Assembly (NCBI GenBank): GCA_007135995.1
Contig: SLHU01000313.1
Coordinates: 1 to 11,896 of the forward strand
Reading direction: 5' to 3'
DNA from: Clostridiales bacterium
GTDB lineage: Bacteria; Bacillota; Clostridia; Saccharofermentanales; UBA5734
DNA length: 11,896 nucleotides
How positions within the stretch are numbered: position 1 is the stretch's first letter; every line of letters begins with the position of its first letter. Below are positions 6,470-11,896 of the stretch, piece by piece. The position numbers and the translations under genes are program-made. A model generated the notes under the pieces. The model was given only the letters and a program-made list of their open reading frames with translations. It was not told the origin of the DNA and made no database searches.

Positions 6470-8776
6470 TCAGCTTGCAGGTATACTTTCTGTATATAAT
6501 TCCCCAGTATAGCCATTAACCGTTACTATCGTACCGTTTGGAATACGGCAGGCACCGGATACAGAAACAACAGCTGGTATCTGGTACTCCCTGGCAACGA
6601 TCGAGCTGTGTGACAAGATACCGCCTGCTTCTGCGACAACCGCTCCCGCACGGGCAAACAGAGGTGTCCAGCCAACATCAGAAAACGGTATAATCAGCAC
6701 ATCTCCCGTGTCCAGCGTCTCAAAATCTGACAATCCTCGTAAAACTTTCGCTGGTCCTGTATAAGTTCCGAGGGATGTGGGAATACCACTGAATTTACCT
6801 GGTTGCTCATGGATCAGGGGCGGCTCCTGAGTGCCGAATATCATCTCAGGAACGGTGACATCCTGATACTGTTCATAATCCAGACGGCGCTGCCGGATCA
6901 GATCTTTACAAGATGCGTTTGCTGTGTGATCAACAAGCGCAGTTAGTTCATGCCAGTACAGAAAGAAGATATCCTCATCCTGATCAATCATTTCTTTTTC
7001 AGCAAGATAAGCGCCAAGACGCATGAAGCAGGTTCTGAGCTGTCCGTACCCGAATGTATAAAGAGATGAGATCGATTCCCGGTGAACAGCAAACCTGCAG
7101 GTGCGTTTGTATATCATCAGAATGAGACCGCGACGATGCCAGGGCAGCTTGATGTCATGGAAAGGCGGCATGTGGTCATTGTCTGTCCGGCTTTTCAAAG
7201 GCTGGGCGATCATCTGATAGATCAGCTCAGGTGTTTCGCGCCAGGGTTTACTCGAACAGTCATTTCCGCTGTCACTAAAATGACCAAATTGCTCAATAAA
7301 TTGATTTACATCGTCAGATAACTGATCCATTATCTCAGGCGATAAAATCTGACCTGTTTCGTAGTATTTCATGTGCAGTTGCTCTATTTTGAAGTGCGGG
7401 CTGTATTTTTCTGTCGCGGCCGCGACACCGGCGAGTTGCAGGCTGCGCGTATCATGACCATGTTTTTTCAGCATATTTGTCAGCAGACGATGATACATCA
7501 TCGCCTGCATAGGAATTAATATATTAAAGTAGGCGACAGTTCTGGTTTCGTTGAGGATACTCTGGACAAGCTCAAGCCATCTGGCCGGGGTATCACAGGC
7601 ATTCATACTGCGGATCAGGCTGTTGTATGCCGATTCTTTTGTACGCACCATCTTTTTGTAATGATGTTCAGATCTCAAAAAATTGCCGGTAAACTGAAGA
7701 AGGCGGGGAAGACACGGCAGAATACCAGATCCAGGACGCATGTGAGGCTTTTCAGGTCCGTCCAACTCAAGACCAAACAGCAGTTCAAGCGCTTCATAGG
7801 GCATGCCAAGGCGCTCAAAAACATGACCGAAGACGGACATATTAAAATAAGCCCGATAGTAATAATGTCCGGTTAAACGATCTGCCCTGTATGTGTGGTC
7901 GCCTGTCAGCCGCGTTAAAATATCGACCCAGATGACATTAATCAGCTTAGTATTAACAGACCAGACCAAAGGCTTAATCAGTCCCGGAAGCATTTCACGT
8001 GCGATCCGGTTTGAGTAGATGGGAATATCCAGCTGTGTGATCGGTCTGATCTGCAGGAAATATATAGTCTGGCCGTCGTATGCCCATTCAAGATCAGCCG
8101 GGTGCTTGTATTTTCTGGCAATAGAGGCTGTCAGACGGATAATTTCCTTGGCCAGCGCTTCGCTTATGATGCCTTTATCAGGCTTTTGCAGCCAGTTGCC
8201 CCATTTGCTGACCCATCGTTCAGGATCTTTTCCCGAAGACGCCTGATCATCACCATTGCCCCGGCCAACCTCTATGATGGTTTCTGTCAGTCCAGTCAGG
8301 GGATTTTTGCTGAAAACAACCCCGGAGCATCGTGCCGGAACCATACGTTGTACGATGACTGCCATTCGGGCTGATTGTGCAGCTGTCGGACGATTTTCTT
8401 TATAGGCAGTGAATTCAGGTGAATGCATGGATTGCCAGACACGCTGGATGCTTCTGACAATTGAGTCCAGACCTCTGACATTTAGGAAGCTGCTAAACAG
8501 ACCTGCACATGAGCATTGACTGCTGTCCTCTACGGTACAGGAAGACCTGACAGCATAGGCTTGTCCCGGGTCAATGACTGAGGACAGCTCATCGCGCAGC
8601 TTGTTAATGACTGCAGGGCCCTGCACTTGAAAATCTGCCTGCGCCTGCCAGGATATAATCCAGCCGGAAGGCACCGGGAAATGATTTTTCAGCAAGAAAC
8701 GAAGATTTCTTGCTTTGCTTCCGCCATACCGGCAGACAGATTTGCTGTCGAGGGAATATAAGTAACGCCTGCTCAT
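6470..8776 (-). CDS. PPDK_N/PEP-utilizer ATP-dependent phosphotransferase (rifampicin-phosphotransferase-like architecture)
   Basis: A 768-residue protein. Residues about 1-250 form a pyruvate-phosphate-dikinase-type ATP-grasp domain: GGSKARNL (18-25), AVRSSCTVED (75-84), VQRMVPARCSGVVFSKNP (142-159), DLEWA (228-232) and QIRPIT (242-247). About 250-660 is a divergent, largely helical middle domain. About 680-768 is the swivelling His domain with GGILSHSSIVARE, so His723 is the expected phosphohistidine carrier. The C-terminal PEP/pyruvate TIM barrel of PEP synthase and PPDK is absent. The order ATP-grasp, acceptor domain, His domain matches rifampicin phosphotransferase, in which the ATP beta-phosphate passes through His to an alcohol and AMP and Pi are released. 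The acceptor is probably set by the middle domain and is unknown. The operon context (PlsY-like protein, transporters) suggests a membrane-linked acceptor rather than central metabolism. The ATG at 8776 has GGGAGG 5 bases before it. Drug resistance by phosphorylation is an alternative role. Confidence 0.9.
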   Translation of the reverse strand: MSRRYLYSLDSKSVCRYGGSKARNLRFLLKNHFPVPSGWIISWQAQADFQVQGPAVINKLRDELSSVIDPGQAYAVRSSCTVEDSSQCSCAGLFSSFLNVRGLDSIVRSIQRVWQSMHSPEFTAYKENRPTAAQSARMAVIVQRMVPARCSGVVFSKNPLTGLTETIIEVGRGNGDDQASSGKDPERWVSKWGNWLQKPDKGIISEALAKEIIRLTASIARKYKHPADLEWAYDGQTIYFLQIRPITQLDIPIYSNRIAREMLPGLIKPLVWSVNTKLINVIWVDILTRLTGDHTYRADRLTGHYYYRAYFNMSVFGHVFERLGMPYEALELLFGLELDGPEKPHMRPGSGILPCLPRLLQFTGNFLRSEHHYKKMVRTKESAYNSLIRSMNACDTPARWLELVQSILNETRTVAYFNILIPMQAMMYHRLLTNMLKKHGHDTRSLQLAGVAAATEKYSPHFKIEQLHMKYYETGQILSPEIMDQLSDDVNQFIEQFGHFSDSGNDCSSKPWRETPELIYQMIAQPLKSRTDNDHMPPFHDIKLPWHRRGLILMIYKRTCRFAVHRESISSLYTFGYGQLRTCFMRLGAYLAEKEMIDQDEDIFFLYWHELTALVDHTANASCKDLIRQRRLDYEQYQDVTVPEMIFGTQEPPLIHEQPGKFSGIPTSLGTYTGPAKVLRGLSDFETLDTGDVLIIPFSDVGWTPLFARAGAVVAEAGGILSHSSIVAREYQIPAVVSVSGACRIPNGTIVTVNGYTGELYTESIPAS

Positions 8777-8793
8777 AGAAGCCTCCCTGCCTG

Positions 8794-9753
8794 TTAAGGC
8801 ACTATTTCATTGGCCATGATGAAAACCGGGCAGCCATCAACTTTTAAAATACAGCTGTAATCGTGTTCCCTGAAAGGACCTCGCACAGACGTCAGGCCAG
8901 CCAGAACAGGACCTTTTGTCATGCCTACACGGTCGCCGTATGTGTAAGACGGATCACTGGCAGGATCAGTCAGAAAAGGCGCAATAATAAACAGGAAGTC
9001 CATTTCCTCTCCCTCGATAATTCGTCTGCTGTCCTTACTCTTTTGGCTGATGACATAATGCAGATCATATATCCAGAATTTTTCAATCACCACCTGCTGA
9101 GAAGCATCAAGAATGTTCACGAGCCCAAGCGTTTCATCTTCGGCTGTGATACGAATGTAATAAGGGCGGTCAATCATTGGTTCTGCGCTGAGGTCGATCG
9201 TGACCGGTCTCGTGCTGAGGCAGTTTGATAAATCAACCGGCAAGGTCACCAGCCAGCGTGATTCCTGCTGGGGCATTTCATCCAGCGCTTTTTGCAGAAG
9301 ATGGTTGACAAGTGAGGCCTTTAAGGCGACGCCGCCTGTCTGATTATCTTCAATAAATACCTCATGTTTGTACTCGCCGGCAATTTCTCCAGATGCCAGA
9401 CCATATGGATTGTCCGGCAAAGCTATATAAACGACTCTTTCAAGCCCCTTGATGTGCTTAATTGTTTTTTGAGTCCCATCAAGATCAGGTGCTGCTTCTT
9501 GCTTGATTTCAACTGCTGCAGAAGGTTCAGCAAAATGATTGTTGTTTTGAGTTGTTTCAGAAGGTTCAGAAGAAGATGTAGTCGGCACGGGTGTTTCAGT
9601 TGCAGGATCAGATGGTTGTAAATTCGGTTCAGTCGGATCAGCTGTCTCGCTTTCCGGTGTGAAGGTAAAAGGAAACACAAACTGACCGCACCCGGCTGTC
9701 AGGCATATGATGAGTATCAGGCTGACTCCCAAAGAAGATCGTTGATGCTTCAT
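8794..9753 (-). CDS. Exported lipoprotein of unknown family
   Basis: A 319-residue protein. A basic start (KHQR) is followed by a hydrophobic stretch and the lipobox LTAGC, so Cys22 should be lipidated and the mature protein tethered outside the cytoplasmic membrane. Residues about 30-75 are a low-complexity linker rich in Pro, Thr, Ser, Glu and Asn, and a globular domain of about 235 residues follows. I recognise no family in that domain and see no catalytic motif. Two cysteines near the C-terminus (in SCILKVDGC) could form a disulphide. The ATG at 9753 has AAAGG 9 bases before it. The phosphotransferase starts 17 bases after this gene's stop and the membrane-protein gene ends 32 bases before its start, so it belongs to the operon. 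It may be a substrate-binding or accessory partner of the FtsX-type transporter; this is inferred from position only. Confidence 0.85.
   Translation of the reverse strand: MKHQRSSLGVSLILIICLTAGCGQFVFPFTFTPESETADPTEPNLQPSDPATETPVPTTSSSEPSETTQNNNHFAEPSAAVEIKQEAAPDLDGTQKTIKHIKGLERVVYIALPDNPYGLASGEIAGEYKHEVFIEDNQTGGVALKASLVNHLLQKALDEMPQQESRWLVTLPVDLSNCLSTRPVTIDLSAEPMIDRPYYIRITAEDETLGLVNILDASQQVVIEKFWIYDLHYVISQKSKDSRRIIEGEEMDFLFIIAPFLTDPASDPSYTYGDRVGMTKGPVLAGLTSVRGPFREHDYSCILKVDGCPVFIMANEIVP
9519..9569 (-). repeat. Short direct repeat in the lipoprotein linker
   Basis: The 12-base plus-strand word CAGAAGGTTCAG occurs at 9519-9530 and 9558-9569, a 39-base (13-codon) step that keeps frame. Both copies encode Glu-Pro-Ser in the low-complexity linker. 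This fits linker growth by local duplication. Confidence 0.5.
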
Positions 9754-9785
9754 TGACGTGTACCTTTCGCGAGACGCGCGGGCGA

Positions 9786-10448
9786 TCAGTGGCCAAATGT
9801 CTGCTCTGTTATGCGGGTGACACCTTCAATACCTGTAACCAGGAGCGCATAAAGCCAAAGCCCATAGTAAATTAACTGCATTTTATCCGCTGGTTTGCGT
9901 ATAATATGAAACAATAACGCCGCAAAACCAGCCAGACATAAAGCTCCGGCGATTGTATAAGTCAGATAAAAAAACGATGCGTCGAATCGTTCTGCCAAGA
10001 ATAGCTGGGGCAGCAGGATCGCATGTCCCCACCAGTTGAGCAAAAAGGAAGCCGTGAACACTTGAAATCCCCATGATAATTGCTTTTTTGACCAAAGCAT
10101 CGCTGTAATGGCCGATATAAAAATCAGCAAAACAATGCCCTCTTCAGCTTCTATTACTGCAAATCCAAACTGATGAGAAATTTCACCAATCACCATCCAG
10201 GTCGTCATGCCAGCGATTATCCCCGTCCAGGTTGAAAAGACAGATTTATTATTTATCAGAGACAGCCAGATCAGTGAGAAAGAGAAAAAGGACAAGATAA
10301 TACCTGTGATACCTCGGGGCCAGCTGGCTCCCGGCCCAAAAGACACAAAGAGAAGGATTGCCAGTACCAGGATGGTGATGAGCAAAACCATAGTGCCGAG
10401 TGAATAATACAAACGTTTACGGACCGACAGCTCAAGAACCTGCGACAT
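9786..10448 (-). CDS. Polytopic membrane protein of unknown family (about 7 TM)
   Basis: A 220-residue protein with hydrophobic segments at about 16-37, 45-65, 72-90, 101-119, 125-147, 159-181 and 191-208. I recognise no family. Charged or polar residues sit in or beside the membrane: GEISHQFG (88-95), EAEEG (100-104) and NWWGHAILL (138-146). These could form a binding or ligand site, but this is only suggestive. The ATG at 10448 is preceded by GAGGTAAAGGATT, which offers AAAGGA at close spacing or GAGG at about 9 bases. It is the first gene of the minus operon, with the best promoter candidate about 260 bases upstream, and the lipoprotein gene follows after 32 bases. A transporter-associated or membrane-enzyme role is possible; no function is claimed. 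Confidence 0.82.
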   Translation of the reverse strand: MSQVLELSVRKRLYYSLGTMVLLITILVLAILLFVSFGPGASWPRGITGIILSFFSFSLIWLSLINNKSVFSTWTGIIAGMTTWMVIGEISHQFGFAVIEAEEGIVLLIFISAITAMLWSKKQLSWGFQVFTASFLLNWWGHAILLPQLFLAERFDASFFYLTYTIAGALCLAGFAALLFHIIRKPADKMQLIYYGLWLYALLVTGIEGVTRITEQTFGH

Positions 10449-10701
10449 AATCCTTTACCTCATTGCCTGCAAATGCATATTGGAAAAACAAGGTGCTGAA
10501 CTCAATCAGACTAAAAACTACAGCAGCTGATTTTCATTGTTTGCCAGGGCCAATGGATATGCGGTTGCAGAACATATCTGATACCTATCACCTGAAATAT
10601 GTTTATATATCAAAGTTAATGATAAGCCGGTCGGCATGGGATGAGCCGGAGCAGATGGACACAAGCGATGCCTGTTAAGCGTGAAGCATTTAATGGTTCC
10701 A

Positions 10702-10722
10702 ATAATGGCATTATAACATAAT
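10702..10722. promoter_or_regulatory. Nested palindromes overlapping the -10 (possible operator)
   Basis: Three 5-base arms alternate at 8-base steps: ATAAT (10702-10706), ATTAT (10710-10714) and ATAAT (10718-10722), separated by GGC and AAC. Each neighbouring pair is a perfect inverted repeat with a 3-base spacer. The middle arm is part of the minus-strand -10 element, so a dimeric repressor bound here would block the promoter. The AT-rich composition makes chance palindromes more likely, hence the modest confidence. Confidence 0.35.
10710..10718 (-). promoter_or_regulatory. Extended -10 promoter for the minus-strand operon
   Basis: On the minus strand the sequence reads TG-T-TATAAT, a perfect sigma-70 -10 hexamer (10715-10710) with the extended TGn element. 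The -35 at 17-base spacing (10738-10733) reads TTCTTA, only a partial match, which an extended -10 can tolerate. Transcription would begin near 10703 and leave a leader of about 255 bases before the first gene. The -10 lies in a set of 5-base palindromic arms, which suggests operator control. Confidence 0.5.
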
Positions 10723-10726
10723 CATT

Positions 10727-10776
10727 TTTGTATAAGAATATATAGATTGAATTTGTATATGAATAAATAGATTGAA
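10727..10776. repeat. Two adjacent 25-bp AT-rich direct repeats
   Basis: The units 10727-10751 and 10752-10776 are directly adjacent and differ at only two positions (10735/10760 and 10741/10766). Each begins TTTGTATA and ends ATAGATTGAA. They lie just upstream of the minus-operon promoter, where curved DNA, an UP-like element or a regulator site could act. Confidence 0.8.
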
Positions 10777-10832
10777 TCAATTTTAAAGCCATATTTTTCA
10801 TATGTTTGTTTTTTATCGAGGTTTTTTGTGCC

Positions 10833-10887
10833 GCATCATTTAACTAAGGGCTGCATCGTTTAACTAACGGCTGCATCGTTTAACCAA
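10833..10887. repeat. Three direct repeats at 20-bp steps (GCATCrTTTAACyAA)
   Basis: The 15-base core GCATC(A/G)TTTAAC(T/C)AA starts at 10833, 10853 and 10873. Copies 2 and 3 share the preceding GGCT as well. A 20-base step is close to two helical turns, so proteins bound to the copies would lie on one face of the DNA, as expected of a tandem regulator site. The repeats lie about 60 bases upstream of the weak plus-strand -10 candidates and about 115 bases upstream of the minus-operon -10. Confidence 0.8.
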
Positions 10888-11017
10888 ATTTCTGAAAGTG
10901 ATGTAAAACAAGCAAATGAATGAATGTTAAAAGGACTTCTAGTTTAGTATAGTTATAGTCAGATAAATCAGGCTTTATTTATAACAACCGCCGCTAAAAA
11001 AGAACAGGGGGGTCAAT

Positions 11018-11773
11018 ATGGAATTTTTTGACTGTAATGTCAGTTATGGAATAGAAACAGCGCATTTGCCTTTGCAGCCAGTTCATACTGCCGCTGAGCT
11101 TTGCCGGGAAATGAGAAACGCTGGTGTTGCAAAGGCTGTTGTTTTTAGGGCTGAACAATATGCTGCCTGTCCTTCTTATGGCAATCAGCTGGTCGCAGAA
11201 GACGTCAGCGAACACCTTCAGCTCTTTGGGCTCTGGGCCCTGCTCCCTGCACATACAGATGAGATTCCGGCGCCAGATCAGATGATCGCGGCAATGAAGC
11301 GACACAAGATTATCGGATTCAGACTTTTTCCTGAAGACCTGAAGTTCATGGCGCGTGTTTTCGTGCTTCGTGATTGGCTGGAACTTGCAGTCATGCATCA
11401 GATTCCGATCTTTATCAATATCGCACATGGCTGTAGTTTTAACGAACTGGCAGATCTGCTGGAAGCGTATCCTGAACTGACGGTGGTGCTGACCGATCCG
11501 GATGTCTGGCCAGGCGACCGAATACAAAGGCCGTTTATCAGCCAATTTCCGAATGTCTATCTTGACCTTTCCTACGCCATTACAGACGGCGGTGTTGAGT
11601 CTTTTGTCAAAAAATACGGATCAAGCAGGCTCTTGTACGGCAGTGATTTCCCGCGAGGTTATTTCGGGTCTAATATGCTGATGATAAAACAGGCCAATCT
11701 ATCTGACGCGGATAAGCAAAATATAGCGTCAGATAATCTGAAAAGAATCGTGCGAGGCGTTATCTATGATTAA
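11018..11773 (+). CDS. Amidohydrolase_2-type TIM-barrel protein lacking the HxH metal motif
   Basis: A 251-residue protein with the fold pattern of amidohydrolase family 2 (ACMSD/isoxanthopterin-deaminase-like metal-dependent hydrolases). It has a short first strand, GFRLFPEDLK (100-109), PIFINIAHG (130-138), NVYLDLSYA (179-187) and a C-terminal LLYGSDFPRG (205-214) containing the usual strand-8 aspartate (Asp210). The strand-1 motif, normally D-x-H-x-H-x-G, reads DCNVSYG (5-11), so both histidines are Asn7 and Ser9. The strand-6 histidine is also absent, where the sequence reads VVLTDPDVW (156-164). It is therefore unlikely to bind metal in the standard way. It may be a structural or substrate-binding partner of the amidohydrolase encoded next, or use other chemistry. 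The ATG has AGGGGGG 5 bases before it. It overlaps the next gene by 8 bases, so the two are probably co-translated. Confidence 0.85.
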   Translation: MEFFDCNVSYGIETAHLPLQPVHTAAELCREMRNAGVAKAVVFRAEQYAACPSYGNQLVAEDVSEHLQLFGLWALLPAHTDEIPAPDQMIAAMKRHKIIGFRLFPEDLKFMARVFVLRDWLELAVMHQIPIFINIAHGCSFNELADLLEAYPELTVVLTDPDVWPGDRIQRPFISQFPNVYLDLSYAITDGGVESFVKKYGSSRLLYGSDFPRGYFGSNMLMIKQANLSDADKQNIASDNLKRIVRGVIYD

Positions 11774-11896
11774 TAACCAATCTGAACTGGCGAAAATATT
11801 TTGGCGTCAAGGCTATGCCGCTGATTGCCCGATACTTGATATGCATGCCCATATGGGTCGGTTTAACGGCGGATACATCGTGCATGATACAGCTGA
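11766..11896 (+). CDS. Amidohydrolase family protein with intact HxH motif, 3' truncated
   Basis: The first 43 codons are visible before the window ends. The ATG at 11766 lies inside the last codons of the preceding gene in another frame, an 8-base overlap typical of translational coupling. After a short helical start the sequence reads PILDMHAHMGRFNG (residues 22-35). This is the D-x-H-x-H-x-G strand-1 signature that binds the catalytic metal in amidohydrolases. The later histidines and the aspartate cannot be checked. Its pairing with a relative that lacks this motif suggests a two-subunit enzyme. Confidence 0.85.
   Translation, partial: MINNQSELAKIFWRQGYAADCPILDMHAHMGRFNGGYIVHDTA

Larger units (their letters stand above)
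10449..11017. other. Divergent intergenic region of 569 bases
   Basis: This region lies between two divergently transcribed units. From left to right it holds about 255 bases of probable leader for the minus operon, a minus-strand extended -10 promoter within nested palindromes (about 10702-10722), an AT-rich tract with two 25-bp direct repeats (10727-10776), three direct repeats at 20-bp steps (10833-10887), a weak plus-strand -10 candidate (TATAGT at 10948-10953 or 10954-10959, with no good -35), and AGGGGGG at 11006-11012 as ribosome binding site for the plus gene. A 71-codon plus-strand frame (10463-10678) and a 61-codon minus-strand frame (10616-10801) have no visible ribosome site or protein-like features and are not called. 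No riboswitch fold was recognised in the leader. Confidence 0.8.

Noticed and set aside
6470..8776. Reading the phosphotransferase as PEP synthase (ppsA) or PPDK.
   Set aside because: The C-terminal PEP/pyruvate-binding barrel is missing and the protein ends after the His domain, so those names would mislead.
8863..9228. 121-codon plus-strand frame opposite the lipoprotein gene.
   Set aside because: The minus-strand gene has a lipobox, ribosome site and operon context, while the opposite frame has none of these.
10463..10678. 71-codon plus-strand frame in the divergent intergenic region.
   Set aside because: It has no ribosome binding site or recognisable protein character, and it lies in the predicted leader of the opposite strand.
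10616..10801. 61-codon minus-strand frame across the AT-rich repeats.
   Set aside because: It is composed of translated AT-rich repeats (Tyr/Ile/Asn-rich) and spans the promoter, so it is unlikely to be coding.
10948..10959. Two overlapping TATAGT words as a plus-strand promoter for the amidohydrolase pair.
   Set aside because: No -35 with reasonable spacing was found. It is kept only as a weak candidate in the intergenic description.

Overview
The window is a compact, mid-GC bacterial segment (roughly 45-50 % GC by eye in the genes, much more AT-rich in one intergenic region). It has strong purine-rich ribosome binding sites and short or overlapping gene junctions. It carries two pieces of cell-envelope chemistry and one divergent regulatory region. 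The taxon is not determinable from the sequence alone. The strong GGAGG-type ribosome binding sites, a PlsY-like acyltransferase paralogue and a lipoprotein with a Pro/Thr/Ser/Glu linker lean towards Bacillota or Chloroflexota, and this is an inference. No tRNA, rRNA, CRISPR array, insertion sequence or phage gene was seen.

Layout. (1) Positions 1-932, plus strand: 3' part of a DegT/DnrJ/EryC1/StrS-type PLP aminotransferase. (2) Positions 986-10448, minus strand, read from right to left: a tightly packed set of genes that looks like one operon. In order of transcription these are a 7-segment membrane protein of unknown family, a lipoprotein of unknown family, a three-domain ATP-dependent phosphotransferase of the rifampicin-phosphotransferase/PEP-synthase superfamily, a divergent PlsY-like membrane protein, an ABC ATPase, a tandem-FtsX ABC permease (LolCDE/MacB/YknYZ type), a possible 60-residue bridging ORF, and an MFS transporter. 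(3) Positions 10449-11017: a 569-base divergent intergenic region with a good extended -10 promoter for the minus operon, nested palindromes over it, two 25-bp direct repeats and three 20-bp-period direct repeats. (4) Positions 11018-11896, plus strand: two overlapping amidohydrolase_2-type genes. The first lacks the HxH metal motif; the second has it and runs off the window.

How the genes may work together. The minus operon combines a phosphoryl-transfer enzyme with no PEP/pyruvate barrel, a membrane protein of the glycerol-3-phosphate acyltransferase fold with altered catalytic motifs, an FtsX-type ABC machine of the kind that extracts lipophilic molecules or lipoproteins from the membrane, an exported lipoprotein, a polytopic membrane protein and an MFS pump. 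A reasonable hypothesis is synthesis or modification of a membrane-associated (lipid-like) molecule and its extraction or export. The gene families are well supported, but the joint pathway is inference. The amidohydrolase pair may form a catalytic/non-catalytic complex and shares the repeat-rich intergenic region with the operon.
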